Shown: positions 26,725 to 35,741 of the stretch, piece after piece
Layout: each line of letters starts with the position of its first letter
Numbering within the stretch: the first letter of the stretch is position 1
NCBI GenBank assembly: GCA_938005315.1
Contig: CALLOB010000023.1
Coordinates: forward strand, 1-61,392
DNA: 61,392 bases
Source of the DNA: an uncultured Phycisphaerae bacterium
GTDB lineage: Bacteria; Planctomycetota; Phycisphaerae; UBA1845; PWPN01
Direction: 5' to 3'
Made by a program: the position numbers and the translations under genes
The notes under the pieces: generated by a model
The model's database searches: none
Told to the model about the DNA's origin: nothing
Seen by the model: the letters and a program-made list of their open reading frames with translations, nothing else

Positions 26725-27687
26725 TCAACCGCAGCGGTCCGCGTAGGCGTTGACGATGTCCTGCACCAGGCGGTGGCGCACGATGTCCTGCCGGTCCAGC
26801 CTCACGATCCCGATCCCCGGAACGCCGCGCAGCCGCCGCAGGGCATCGCAGATTCCGCTGTTCTCCGGCCGCTCCAGATCCACCTGGCTGTCGTCGCCGG
26901 TCACGATCATCTTGCTGCGGTGCCCCAGCCGGGTTAGGAACATCAGCATCTGCGAAACGGTGGTGTTCTGGGCCTCGTCGAGAATGATCACGCAGTTGTT
27001 CAGCGTCCGGCCGCGCATATACGCCAGCGGCGCGACCTCGATCACGTCGTTGGCGATGAACCGCTTGATCTGGTCGAACGTCATCATGTCGTGCATCGCG
27101 TCGAACAGCGGGCGCAGGTACGGGTTGACCTTGGCCTGCAGGTCGCCGGGCAGAAAACCCAGCTTCTCGCCCGCTTCCACCGCCGGACGCACGAGCACGA
27201 TGCGGTGAATCGTACCCGCCTTCAGCATCGCCACCGCCAGCGCGACGCCCAGATAGGTCTTGCCGCTGCCGGCCGGCCCGACGCAGAACACCAGATCGTG
27301 CCGACGCACCGCATCCACGTAGGCCTGCTGCCCGGGGGTCCTGGCCTGGATGATGGCCGTGCAGGTGTGGATATCGCTGCCGCAGGCATCGGGGCCTTCT
27401 GCGGCCGCTGACCGCCGGCGGGCATGCAGGACCGCATCCACCTGCTCGTCGGTCAGACTCCCCGAGTCGCGCAGAATGCGCTGCAACTCCTCCAACGCGC
27501 CGGCCGCCTGACCCACCGACCGCGGGTCGCCTGAAACGCGAACCATCGAGTCCCGCGCCGTGATCTGCACCCCCAGCACACCACGGATCTGCCGCAGGTG
27601 CCGGTCCCCGGACCCGAACAGCTCCGCCCGCCGGCCCGCATCCTCAAGCGTGATCGTCAGTTCCAACTTGCTTCGCGTCTCCCTCAC
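26725..27687 (-). CDS. phoH: PhoH-family ATPase (YbeZ)
   Basis: A 320-residue protein with an N-terminal KH-like segment (ELFGSGDRHLRQIRGVLGVQITARDSMVRVSG) and the PhoH ATPase: TPGQQAYVDAVRRHDLVFCVGPAGSGKTYLGVALA (Walker A), IVLVRPAVEAGEKLGFLPGDLQ, CVIILDEAQNTT (Walker B) and TGDDSQVDLE. It works with YbeY in ribosome or RNA metabolism. The start is a GTG at 27687, where the family homology begins; 120 bases separate it from the HD gene. Confidence 0.95.
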   Translation of the reverse strand: MRETRSKLELTITLEDAGRRAELFGSGDRHLRQIRGVLGVQITARDSMVRVSGDPRSVGQAAGALEELQRILRDSGSLTDEQVDAVLHARRRSAAAEGPDACGSDIHTCTAIIQARTPGQQAYVDAVRRHDLVFCVGPAGSGKTYLGVALAVAMLKAGTIHRIVLVRPAVEAGEKLGFLPGDLQAKVNPYLRPLFDAMHDMMTFDQIKRFIANDVIEVAPLAYMRGRTLNNCVIILDEAQNTTVSQMLMFLTRLGHRSKMIVTGDDSQVDLERPENSGICDALRRLRGVPGIGIVRLDRQDIVRHRLVQDIVNAYADRCG

Positions 27688-27797
27688 CAGGCGAACGGTC
27701 CCGTCGGATGAGAGGCCTCCCTGGCCGCGCGACTTGCCTCATCCATGGCTCCGGTGGGACACCCGTCCGCGAATCACACCTCGCACACGCTTCTATT

Positions 27798-28868
27798 CTA
27801 TCCCATCCCCAGGACGACTGTGAACCAGGCCCAGGCCACCGGAGCGGCCAGAACCGGGGAATCGATGATATCCAGGACGCCGCCGAAGGAAGGCACGACC
27901 TGGGCTGAGTCCTTGGCTCCCAGATCGCGTTTCCAGGCCGATTCCACCAGGTCGCCGAACTGACCCATGACGGCCATAAGTATCCCAAAGAAAAAAGCTT
28001 GTATCAGCCATCGGGAAGACATGGGCACCAGTCCGACAAATCCGGCGCGGCCTGCCTGGCCAACCTCCCCTACCTCCTGGATTGCCGTCGGATCCCCGCT
28101 GGAGCCCATCAGAAACCAGCCGGTCACGGCTGCCAGACCGGCCAGGAGGCATGCGCCGACGAAGCCCTCGACGGTCTTTCGCGGGCTGATCACCGGGGCG
28201 AGCCGGTAGCGGCCGAAGGCCATGCCTGTGAAGTATGCTCCGATGTCGGACATTTTCACTGTAAGTACGAAATAAATGAACAAGGTCGAGCCGGCCGGTC
28301 CGGGGTCCAAGGAGCGGATCCGCACCACGAAGGACGTCAGCAGGCCCAGGTAAGTGAACAGGAAAACGCCGGCGGCCATGTTGGAGAAGGCACGTTCGGT
28401 GGTTGGTCTGGCCAGGACGATACAGCAGCAACCCAGCACGCCGCCGGCCAGCCACAGGAGGGTGAGCGGAAGTTGGTTGATCCCCGGGCTGAGCAGAGGT
28501 CGCAAACCGATGGTCTGCTGCATCATGTCGACCCAAGGAATCAGGCAGAGTCCGGCGGCGACGAAGACCGACCAGGCCGTCGGCGGCGAGAGACCCGCAG
28601 AGCGCAGCAGAACTGCGGCCTCTAGAGTGCCGAAGGCGACCAGCAGCACGGCAAGCATGGCCACGGGCAGACCGGTCCACGGCCCCGGCCGGCCGCCGTT
28701 CTGAGGTTGGTGGCTGGAGGCGGTCGCCGCCTCGTCCGAGGGAGTCGCCCGGGCGGGCGGGGCCTGCGGAGGCCCCGAGGCGGGCAAGGACAGCCACGCG
28801 TCGAAGACCACGAGGACCACCATGGCCAGGATCATCAGCGCGCCGAACAGCAGGCGTTGCCAGAGCAT
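27798..28868 (-). CDS. cdsA: Phosphatidate cytidylyltransferase
   Basis: A 356-residue integral membrane enzyme making CDP-diacylglycerol from phosphatidate and CTP. About eight helices are seen. The signature is clear: SPRKTVEGFVGACLLAGL near 226-243, FGDLVESAWKRDLGAKDSAQVVPSFGGVLDIIDS at 305-338. It is longer than average, with a Pro/Ala-rich loop after TM1 (residues 30-65). The promoter candidate at 28892-28919 gives a short leader. It precedes phoH on the same strand with a 110-base gap. Confidence 0.93.
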   Translation of the reverse strand: MLWQRLLFGALMILAMVVLVVFDAWLSLPASGPPQAPPARATPSDEAATASSHQPQNGGRPGPWTGLPVAMLAVLLVAFGTLEAAVLLRSAGLSPPTAWSVFVAAGLCLIPWVDMMQQTIGLRPLLSPGINQLPLTLLWLAGGVLGCCCIVLARPTTERAFSNMAAGVFLFTYLGLLTSFVVRIRSLDPGPAGSTLFIYFVLTVKMSDIGAYFTGMAFGRYRLAPVISPRKTVEGFVGACLLAGLAAVTGWFLMGSSGDPTAIQEVGEVGQAGRAGFVGLVPMSSRWLIQAFFFGILMAVMGQFGDLVESAWKRDLGAKDSAQVVPSFGGVLDIIDSPVLAAPVAWAWFTVVLGMG

Positions 28869-29172
28869 CGCTTATCCCTCTTCGTGGGGGAATCGTAAAG
28901 GAAGAGGCCGCGGATGCAACCGGTCACGCACGCAAGGCCTCTGAGCGTTTCAGCTCCGGACCGACGCGCGGTCACGGGTTTAGGCCTTCAGGCATGTGCT
29001 TGCCGCGCAACGCCGGCGCCGTCGAGCAAGCCCGGCGGGCATTCGACCCGCAGCCATCGGATCGGGGCGCGGTCGTAGCTGCAGGCGCGGGAAGTGATGG
29101 GCCGAGGGGATCGAAGTGGATCGTTACCTTGCCGTCGCGGCTGCCGGCGCCGGAGGATATGCCCGCCGACCG
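28869..29172. other. Intergenic region, nothing beyond a promoter candidate
   Basis: About 300 bases without a supported gene. It carries the minus-strand promoter candidate for cdsA near its left end. Confidence 0.5.
28892..28919 (-). promoter_or_regulatory. Predicted promoter of cdsA
   Basis: On the minus strand, TTGCAT (28919-28914), a 16-bp spacer and TACGAT (28897-28892). The start would be about 17 bases before the cdsA ATG. Confidence 0.4.
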
Positions 29173-30249
29173 TCAGGCATTGGGTTGCGGAGGCTCACCG
29201 GGGCGGCGACGCGGGCGTTCGGGGGGCGGTTCGCCCTCGATGCGGCCGAAAACCATCCGGCCGGCGCTGGTCTGAAGCACGCTGGTGACGACTACCGCGA
29301 CGGTCTGGCCGATGCGTTCCCGGGCGGCCTCGACGACGACCATGGTGCCGTCCTCGAGGTAGCCGACGCCCTGACCGGCCGCCTCGCCGGGGCGGATGAT
29401 CTTGACCTGCAGCCTCTCGCCGGGCAGGAAGACCGGCTTGAGGGCGTTGGCCAGGTCGTTGATGTTGACGACCGTGACGCCGCGGATCTGGGCGACCTTG
29501 TTGAGGTTGTAGTCCGTGGTCAGCAGCCGCCCATCGATGGCCCGGGCCAAGCTGACGAGCCGCAGATCGACCGAGTCCTCGTCGTCGTCCTCGCCGGGAC
29601 GGCTGTCGCGGATCTGGACATCCAGCTTGGGCAGGGCCTGGAGGCGGTTGACGATGTCGAGCCCGCGCCGGCCGCGTTGTCGCCTGAGCCGGTCGTTGCT
29701 GTCGGCGATGGCTTGGAGCTCGTGGAGCACGAAGCGCGGGATGATCACCGCGCAGTCCAGCGGCCAGGTGCCGAGGATGTCGGCCACGCGGCCGTCGATG
29801 ATCGCGGAAGTGTCGAGGATCATCGGGTGCTGGCCCTTGCGTTCGCGGGCGAACTCGACGTAGGGGATGACGAAGCGGACGTCGTCCTTGGTCTGGAGGA
29901 TGAAGCTGATCGAGAGGTAGCAGGCCACGATGCCGACCAGGACCTTGGCGGTACTGACCATGGCGGGGTTGGCGAAGTCGGGCCGGTAGGCGTCGACCAG
30001 GAGGTTGACGATCAGGCCGACGGCGTAGGCGATGAGCATGCCGACGATCAGGCCGAAGAAGACGCCGGAGATGGCCAGGAGGGATTTCTGGGGCACGAAG
30101 ATGTCCAGGCCGACCACCACGCAGGCGGCGCCGACGGAAATGCAGAGGATGGCCAGCGGCGGAATCTCGACGTAGACCTGCTCGGCGTAGTTCATCGCCA
30201 CGATGGTGACGACCACCACGAACAGGGCCCGCAGGACGTTCAGCAGCAT
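29173..30249 (-). CDS. PIN/TRAM-domain membrane protein (YacL-like)
   Basis: A 358-residue protein. Four membrane helices occupy the first 125 residues (VLRALFVVVVTIVAMNYA; LAILCISVGAACVVVGLDIF; LLAISGVFFGLIVGMLIAYAVGL; VLVGIVACYLSISFIL). A PIN nuclease domain follows: MILDTSAIIDGRVADI (first acidic residue), RFVLHELQAIADS, SVDLRLVSLA, LLTTDYNLNKVA. A TRAM domain (FLPGERLQVKIIRPGEAAGQGVGYLEDGTMVVVEA) and a Pro/Arg-rich tail close it. The family resembles Bacillus YacL; it is thought to cut RNA at the membrane. ATG at 30249 has GGAG eight bases upstream. Confidence 0.92.
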   Translation of the reverse strand: MLLNVLRALFVVVVTIVAMNYAEQVYVEIPPLAILCISVGAACVVVGLDIFVPQKSLLAISGVFFGLIVGMLIAYAVGLIVNLLVDAYRPDFANPAMVSTAKVLVGIVACYLSISFILQTKDDVRFVIPYVEFARERKGQHPMILDTSAIIDGRVADILGTWPLDCAVIIPRFVLHELQAIADSNDRLRRQRGRRGLDIVNRLQALPKLDVQIRDSRPGEDDDEDSVDLRLVSLARAIDGRLLTTDYNLNKVAQIRGVTVVNINDLANALKPVFLPGERLQVKIIRPGEAAGQGVGYLEDGTMVVVEAARERIGQTVAVVVTSVLQTSAGRMVFGRIEGEPPPERPRRRPGEPPQPNA

Positions 30250-30623
30250 CTGGACGCTCCGAAGTGATGTCCGGGGCAGCTTCTCTTCGTTCCTCGCCCG
30301 GCCGCGTTGCCGCCTGGCGGCGTCGATGCCCTGGAGGAGACGGCCGCCCGTCGCGAGGGGATGGCCGCCGGCGCCAAACGCCAACCTGCGGCTCGCCCGC
30401 CGCACCAACGACCAACGGTCGCGACTGGCGTCGCCCGACGAATGGTCAGGATATCGTCTGTCGGACCGTTGTTCAACGCGACGACAGGATTCGAGCGTCT
30501 TCGAGTCCCGGGAGCCGACAAGGCGATCGACAAGCGGCTCGACCGGTCGAAGCGGCCCGGAAATGCACAATAAACCAGCTTCGGACCGGGCATGACGGCG
30601 GGCCGTCGAGGCCGACGCGTTGA
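30250..30623. other. Divergent gap with promoter for the PIN/TRAM gene
   Basis: No gene is supported. A minus-strand promoter candidate lies at 30448-30476; the rest is featureless GC-rich sequence leading to the decayed island. Confidence 0.5.
30448..30476 (-). promoter_or_regulatory. Predicted promoter of the PIN/TRAM gene
   Basis: On the minus strand, TTGAAC (30476-30471), a 17-bp spacer and TATCCT (30453-30448); about 190 bases before the ATG at 30249. Confidence 0.4.
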
Positions 30624-31592
30624 GCTGCGAGGGCGACGGCAAGCCTGCCCCGAAGGGAGCGCGCGGCCTGGTCGCGCCGGGACGACGAGAATCGGCTGAA
30701 GAAAAGCTACGCAGCGGAGCCTTCGCAAATGTACAATAAGGGGGTCGCGTTCGAGTACGACTGCAAGTCCCGCCGGGTCCGCAAGCGGGTGTTCACCTGG
30801 AGCAGCGGTGCCTGGTCCCTCTCCAGGGACGAACGTTTCGTCTACGACGAGTGGAATGTTATCATGGTCCTGGACTGCCTGGAAAGCAATGCCATTGACC
30901 GCATGTACACCTGGGGCCTGGTTCTTGACACGACGCCGCCCGCGTCGCGGGCCGGGTTGCCGGGCAACCCGCAGGCTTCGCCCGCCGCGGCGAGTCAAGG
31001 GCTGGACTTGAGCGGCCTGTCGGGCAGCGGGACGGTCTCCGGCATCCACAGCGCCGGCGGCATCGGCGGACTGCTGGCCATCGAGGACGTAAACGCCGGC
31101 GGCGGATCGGCGAATTCCTATTGGTACTTCTACGACGCCAACGGCAACGTCAGCCAGTTGATCAAGGCGTCAGACCGCTCCCTGGCCGTCCACTACGAGT
31201 ACGACCCCTACGGCAACACCATCGCCGCAATCGACGTCGACACCTCCGGCTATGTGAACGTTAATTCCATCCGCTTCAGCACGAAATGGCTCGATACGAT
31301 TACCGGCAAGTACTACTACATCTTTCGTTACTACTCTCCTCGCCTCGGCCGCTGGCTAAGCCGCGATCCTGTGCAGGAGTCTGGGGGTTCCAACCTGTTG
31401 GCCTTCGTTTGGAATAGCCCCCCAGATCGCGTCAATTACCTGGGTGTGTCGTGCTGCCCGGGTGACCGATATGGAAGCTCAACCTATGCTCGCACCTGTG
31501 GTTTAGCCGGGTGTGGGGTTCAGGACTGCACAGATTGCTACATTTGCGCCATCAAAGAAACACGTAGCCGTTCACGGGCAAGAACCCAATGA
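30624..31592 (+). pseudogene. RHS repeat-associated core protein, 5'-truncated fragment
   Basis: Only the C-terminal end of a planctomycete RHS/YD-repeat protein is present. The core block reads VHYEYDPYGNTIAAI, IRFSTKWLDTITGKYYYIFRYYSPRLGRWLSRDPVQESGGSNLLAFV. An ATG is at 30729, but the RHS-like sequence (DENRLKKSYAAEPSQ) runs upstream of it to about 30684, with an in-frame stop at 30621. The large YD-repeat part that would form the secreted shell is missing. The variable tail after the core is about 55 residues and Cys-rich (GCGVQDCTDCYIC), ending at the edge of the IS region. A remnant is more likely than a functional toxin. Confidence 0.8.
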
Positions 31593-31705
31593 AATTGGGC
31601 CGTTTCTGATGGCGGATCGTCAAAATGACCTCGCAAACTCTCACCAGCATCGAGAAGTACGTCATTTTGTTGGCGTTTCTGCGTCCTGGACCCGTGAACG
31701 GCTAC
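31564..31705. repeat. 15-bp perfect inverted repeat at the RHS/IS junction
   Basis: GTAGCCGTTCACGGG (31564-31578) is matched by CCCGTGAACGGCTAC (31691-31705), 112 bases apart. A smaller inner pair (CAAAATGAC near 31621, GTCATTTTG near 31661) is nested inside. This could be a vestige of another mobile element or a large cruciform. The left arm overlaps the last codons of the RHS fragment. Confidence 0.7.
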
Positions 31706-32600
31706 CCCTTGTCGCCGGGCGGGCAAAGTGGACCAGGTCCGGGCGGGTGAAACTGGGCCACCTTGAGGAGTTCGTGATTCGCAGTAATGGCTTCGTTGCC
31801 CAATGGTGGGCGGGAGGCTGTGATGGCGAATCACCTCAAGATGGCGAAAGCTCAGGCGATACAGGCACTTCGGGAACAGGACTGGTCTTTGCGGCGGATC
31901 GCTCGGACGCTGCGGATCAGCCGGGTGACGGTGAAGCGGCACGTCGAGTTGGGGGGGAGGGCCGCTCCGTCGGGCATCGGCGAAAGCAGGCCAAACCCGC
32001 CCCCCGGGTCGGCGGCCCAAACTGGACCGAACCCGCCCGCCGGGTCTGAGGGGCAAAGTAGGCCGAACCCGCCCGCCGGGTCCTCGGGGCCGGCCAGCCG
32101 GTGTGATCCGTTCCGCGACGCGATCATTGCCGCTCTGGAGCAGGGCCTGTCGGCCCAGCGGATCTGGCAGGATCTGCGGGATGCCGGTCTCACGGCCGGC
32201 TACGACAGCGTGAAACGCTACGTGCGGCGGCTGGGGCAGGCCGTGCCCTTGCCCTGTCGTCGGATGGAGTCTGCCCCGGGGGACCAGGCTCAGGTGGACT
32301 TCGGCACCGGGGCTCCGGTCATCATCCCGGAGGGCCAGCCGCTCCCGCCGGGCGTGAAGACCCGCCGGCGCCGGACGCACGTCTTCCGGATCGTGCTGAG
32401 CCACTCCCGCAAGGCCTACAGCGAGGCCGTCTACCGCCAGACCACGGAAAGCTTCATCCGCTGTCTGGAGAATGCCTTCTGGTACTTTGGCGGCGTACCC
32501 AAGACGCTGGTGATCGACAACCTCAAGGCGGCGGTCACCAAGGCCGACTGGTACGACCCGGACCCCAAAAAGGGGACATCACTGATTTATGGCCATGATC
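31706..32600 (+). mobile_element. IS21-family element, 3'-truncated remnant
   Basis: The left end holds two terminal-repeat-like motifs, AAAGTGGACC (31725-31734) and AAACTGGGCC (31750-31759), followed by istA from 31823. The istA frame loses homology at about 32565, after which CCCCAAAAAGGGG begins unrelated sequence. No istB and no right end are present, so the element cannot move by itself. Exact boundaries are uncertain. Confidence 0.7.
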
Positions 32601-32635
32601 GCCTTCCGCCGTGGTCTTGCGGCATCGCAAGGTGA
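31823..32635 (+). pseudogene. istA: IS21 transposase IstA, truncated, with in-frame tandem repeats
   Basis: The N-terminus has the helix-turn-helix QAIQALREQDWSLRRIARTLRISRVTVKRHVELGG. The IS21 transposase core follows: GLSAQRIWQDLRDAGLTAGYDSVKRYVRRL, ESAPGDQAQVDFGTGAPV (first catalytic Asp) and FWYFGGVPKTLVIDNLKAAVTKADWYDP (second Asp). Homology ends there; normal IstA continues for about 200 residues with the catalytic Glu. Between the HTH and the core, residues 56-90 consist of about three 12-residue units of the type RPNPPAGS. ATG at 31823 follows GGGAGG. The protein is inactive. Confidence 0.85.
31989..32089 (+). repeat. About 2.8 tandem copies of a 36-bp unit inside istA
   Basis: Units begin near 31989, 32024 and 32061 and share the core GAACCCGCCCGCCGGGTC. 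The spacer parts contain AAACTGGACC (32019-32028) and AAAGTAGGCC (32055-32064), close to the motifs at the element's left end. The period keeps the reading frame, adding 12 residues per copy. Confidence 0.75.
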
Positions 32636-32992
32636 ACGCCACACGCAAAAAGGGGGCCTGACAGGTGTGTGTGGACCGACGATTCCAGGGCTTCGATTCC
32701 TTCGCACCTCCGCCCCTTCGGGTCGATCGCACCCCTGACCCTGCAGGAGAATGCCGAATGTGTCGACATGGATGTCGCGATTGGCGATTCCAGGAATGGG
32801 AAACGGGAGCACGACGCGTTTAAGACCCGAAAAGGTCGCCGGCTTCTCTTTGTCGCGCGACGCACACCGCTCCCGCACGCTTTGCGCCCCTGGCCTGTCA
32901 GAGTCCCGGCGTGCGAAGACCGGGGCGGGCCGACGCCCGCCCCGGGTAACAGGATCAAGGAGATAAAGGGCAACGAACAGAGGGTAATATCG
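32636..32992. other. Gap after the IS remnant, nothing recognised
   Basis: About 360 bases lacking a supported gene. Base composition is less GC-rich than neighbours, consistent with old mobile or decayed DNA. Confidence 0.5.
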
Positions 32993-33391
32993 TTACGCTC
33001 GCTTCCTTCGCAGGATTGCCACGCCGGCCAGAGACAGCATCACGATCGTAGCGGGCTCAGGGAGCTCGAAGACGCGGAACCCGATGCTGGGGTGCTCGTT
33101 CGACGGGTTGAACAAGCTGCGAAAAGACGCGAGCAGGTTGTTGCCGTCACTGCTGAACGACCCACCCCGCACGCCGCGATATGAACCATAAAGCACGGCT
33201 TCATTCCACTCAAAGACGTTCCCGCCCTGGTCGAACGTGCCGTAGGAGCTGTCGGAGTTCTGGAACTCGCCCACCACCGTCGTATAGTACGGCGACTCGA
33301 TCGGATAGGGAGGATTACCGAAGTAGTAGTTCGCGTTGTTGCCGGAGGCGTCGTCGAGGTCCCGCCCCGGAACGTTGTCTGGGAACAACAC
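32993..33391 (-). pseudogene. Sulfatase-modifying-type (FGE-like) PEP-CTERM protein, N-terminally truncated
   Basis: The 132-residue frame is the C-terminal part of an FGE-sulfatase-fold protein: GNNANYYFGNPPYPIESPYYTTVVGEFQNSDSSYGTFDQGGNVFEWNE, YRGVRGGSFSS, FRSLFNPSNEHPSIGFRV. It ends with a PEP-CTERM signal: LPEPATIVMLSLAGVAILRRKRA, that is PEP, a hydrophobic helix and basic tail read by exosortase. An in-frame stop directly precedes the GTG at 33391, and the signal peptide and first two thirds of the domain are missing. It is therefore a gene remnant; a short expressed product would not be secreted. Confidence 0.8.
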
Positions 33392-33781
33392 TTAAAAGTC
33401 CACAGGCCCGGCGCTCGAGGCTTCCAGGCAGCCCGCAGACCTTCGGCGGCATCCGTGGAAAACTGACTGAGGGCCATCGACCGCGGGGCTGGCCGTTCCC
33501 GGCGGCAGGCACGGGCTCTGCACGCCGTTGGCGCTGTCGACGCGGCTCAAAAAGCCGGCCCCGCACGTCCGAAGCAGGCGTTTTCCAACGGGTTCTGCGC
33601 TTCGGCGAACGGAACTCTTCAGCCTGCACCGGAATCTCACCGGGGTGGTCGGCGGCGCGGCGTCGGCTTGCGACTCCCCCGGGCCAGTCGCTACCATGCC
33701 GCTGGCGCGGCCGGCGGCTGTCCGCCCGTTGGCGGGCAACCGGGGTCGCCGGCGATCCGATACCGCAGGGAGATACAACCG
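33392..33781. other. Gap before the corrinoid cluster, no gene recognised
   Basis: About 390 bases. The lost 5' part of the PEP-CTERM gene is not recoverable here in any frame. No clear promoter for the corrinoid cluster is visible. Confidence 0.5.
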
Positions 33782-34435
33782 ATGGACCGAGCCGAGATCC
33801 TGGGGCTCCTGGCCGATGCGGTCGAGAAGCTGGACGTCAAGGGCGTGGAACCACTGGTCGACCAGGCCCTGGCCGCGGGGTTGAAGCCCTCCGAGCTGCT
33901 GACCGAGGGACTCTCACGCGGCATGCAGCGGGTCGGCCAGGCCTTCAACTGCGGCGACATGTTCATGCCGGAGGTGCTGGTGGCCTGCGACGTGTACTTT
34001 GCGGGGCTGGCCAAGGTCCGGCCGCTGCTGGCCGCCGACGGCGACCGGCATGTGCTGGCCACGATGATCATGGGCAACATCTACGGCGACGTGCACACCG
34101 TGGGCAAGCAGGTGGCCATGCCGGTGTTCGAGGCCAGCGGCATCCGGGTGATCGACCTGGGCGAGGACCTCAACGACGAGGCCTTCGTGGAGGGGATCCG
34201 GGCGCACCGTCCGCAGCTGGTGGGGTTCGGCACCTACATGACCTCGACGTTCATGCACACGAAGGAGACGGTCGAGGCGATCCGCAAGGCCGGCCTGCGC
34301 GACGGGGTGAAGATCATCTGCGGGGGGCCGGCGGTGGATGCCGAGGCCGCCCGGCGGATGGGGGCCGACGACGCCAGCGACGACGCATGGCAGGGCGTGG
34401 TCAAGATGAAGCAGCTTCTGGGCCTGCCGGCCTGA
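33782..34435 (+). CDS. Corrinoid (cobalamin-binding) methyl-carrier protein
   Basis: A 217-residue protein of the MtaC/MtbC/MtmC type. Residues 1-88 are the helical cap (ILGLLADAVEKLDVKGVEPLVDQALAAG... MFMPEVLVACDVYFAGL); residues 90-217 are the Rossmann-like B12 domain. The base-off ligand motif D103-x-H105-x-x-G108 lies in GNIYGDVHTVGKQV, followed by VIDLGEDLNDEAFVEGI and IICGGPAVDAE. The cobalamin would carry a methyl group between two methyltransferases. It is first in a plus-strand set with a URO-D-family enzyme and a reactivation protein. The ATG has AGGGAG upstream. Confidence 0.93.
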   Translation: MDRAEILGLLADAVEKLDVKGVEPLVDQALAAGLKPSELLTEGLSRGMQRVGQAFNCGDMFMPEVLVACDVYFAGLAKVRPLLAADGDRHVLATMIMGNIYGDVHTVGKQVAMPVFEASGIRVIDLGEDLNDEAFVEGIRAHRPQLVGFGTYMTSTFMHTKETVEAIRKAGLRDGVKIICGGPAVDAEAARRMGADDASDDAWQGVVKMKQLLGLPA

Positions 34436-34484
34436 GCGTCGGGCGGCCGGTCCGGGCGGGGCCGTGACCCCGGGAGCCGACATC

Positions 34485-35645
34485 ATGAGCAGGATCGTGG
34501 ACGAATGGGTCTCGCGTCTCAAGGGCAAGCTGCCGCCGATCGGCGAGATGACCCACTGGGAGCGGATGGCGGCGGCGATGCGGCTGGAGCGGACGGATTT
34601 CGTGCCCGTGGCTCCCGAGCTGGACTACTGGCAGATCACCTACGCCGGCTACAGCCACCAGGAGATCTACCACGACGTGGACAAGACCACGGACGCCTGC
34701 ATCCGCACCTGGGCGGACCTGCGGACGGACGCGATCTGGATGTACGTGGACATCAGCCACCAGATCGAGAACTTCATCCCCGCTGAGCGCCGGCCGCACC
34801 ACTTCATCCACCGGGGCGAGAAGGACTACCTGATGTTCCGCCCGCTGGCCGCGACGCTGGACGAGGCCATCGCGATGTACGAGCGGCGGGACTACGAGAA
34901 GTATCTGGCCGACAGCCGGGCGGTGACGCACTACACCCCGCACATGCTCCAGCTGCTGGAGTTTCAGGAGAAGATGGACCGGCAGGTGCCGGTGATCATC
35001 GGGCTGGCGACGCCGACCAACTACGCCGAGACCATCGTGGAGGTGCAGAACTTCCAGAAGTGGATGGTGACCGAGCCGAAGGAGAAGGTGCGGCGTTATC
35101 TGGACCTCTGCCTGCAGGAGCGGCTGGCGGCCCTGGAGTTCTACCGGGAGCACGCGGTGGGCAACGGGGCGGTCTTCTGTTGCCTGTTCGGGGGAGCGCG
35201 GACCTGGGGGCCGCGGCACCTGGAGGCGTTCGCGGACGTGGACCGGATCTTCGGCGAGGCCGCCGGGAAGATCTTCGAGCACGTTTTCTGGCACCACTGT
35301 GGCCGGAACCTGCCTGGGGCGCTACAAATGATATCGGAGATTCCCGGCGTCAGGGGCGTCCAGTACGACATGCCCTACTACGGGCAGCAGGTCACCTGGC
35401 CGGAGTGGTTCGAGCAGGCCGCGAAGATCTTCAAGGGTCGTCAGTGCGCGATGAACGCGCCGACCACGCAGCTGGCCTGCCACGGCTCGGCCGACGAGGT
35501 CCGCGGGATGGTCCGGGAGTTCATCGACGCGACGCTTCCGCACACCACGGCCTGCGTGATGCCGGGATGTGAGATCGATTCGTTCTCGCCCACGGAGAAC
35601 GTCAGGGCGATGATCGAGACCGCCCGGAGTCGCCGGATCGACTGA
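34485..35645 (+). CDS. Uroporphyrinogen decarboxylase-family methyltransferase
   Basis: A 386-residue TIM-barrel protein of the URO-D/MtaA/CmuA superfamily. It begins GEMTHWERMAAAMRLERTDFVPVAPELDYWQ, the standard opening of these methyltransferases, and has late barrel segments VFWHHCGRNLPGALQMI and TACVMPGCEIDSFSPTENVRAMIETAR. His/Cys residues in HHCG and GCEID could bind zinc, as in MtaA and MtbA. It presumably moves a methyl group to or from the adjacent corrinoid protein. It is not a haem enzyme: haem-type decarboxylases have a different active-site Arg pattern. Substrate unknown. ATG at 34485 follows GGGAG. Confidence 0.85.
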   Translation: MSRIVDEWVSRLKGKLPPIGEMTHWERMAAAMRLERTDFVPVAPELDYWQITYAGYSHQEIYHDVDKTTDACIRTWADLRTDAIWMYVDISHQIENFIPAERRPHHFIHRGEKDYLMFRPLAATLDEAIAMYERRDYEKYLADSRAVTHYTPHMLQLLEFQEKMDRQVPVIIGLATPTNYAETIVEVQNFQKWMVTEPKEKVRRYLDLCLQERLAALEFYREHAVGNGAVFCCLFGGARTWGPRHLEAFADVDRIFGEAAGKIFEHVFWHHCGRNLPGALQMISEIPGVRGVQYDMPYYGQQVTWPEWFEQAAKIFKGRQCAMNAPTTQLACHGSADEVRGMVREFIDATLPHTTACVMPGCEIDSFSPTENVRAMIETARSRRID

Positions 35646-35741
35646 TTCCGGCGAGCGTCATCGGGTCCGGGTTCCGGCGGTTCCGCCGGAAACGGCGAAT
35701 CTCACGCGTTCGCACCGCGGGTATCTCCTGGTTGCCGGCTT

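Noticed and set aside
34485-35645. Haem-pathway uroporphyrinogen decarboxylase (hemE)
   Set aside because: The protein lacks the hemE N-terminal RQAGRY-type motif and sits directly after a corrinoid carrier, so the methyltransferase branch fits better.
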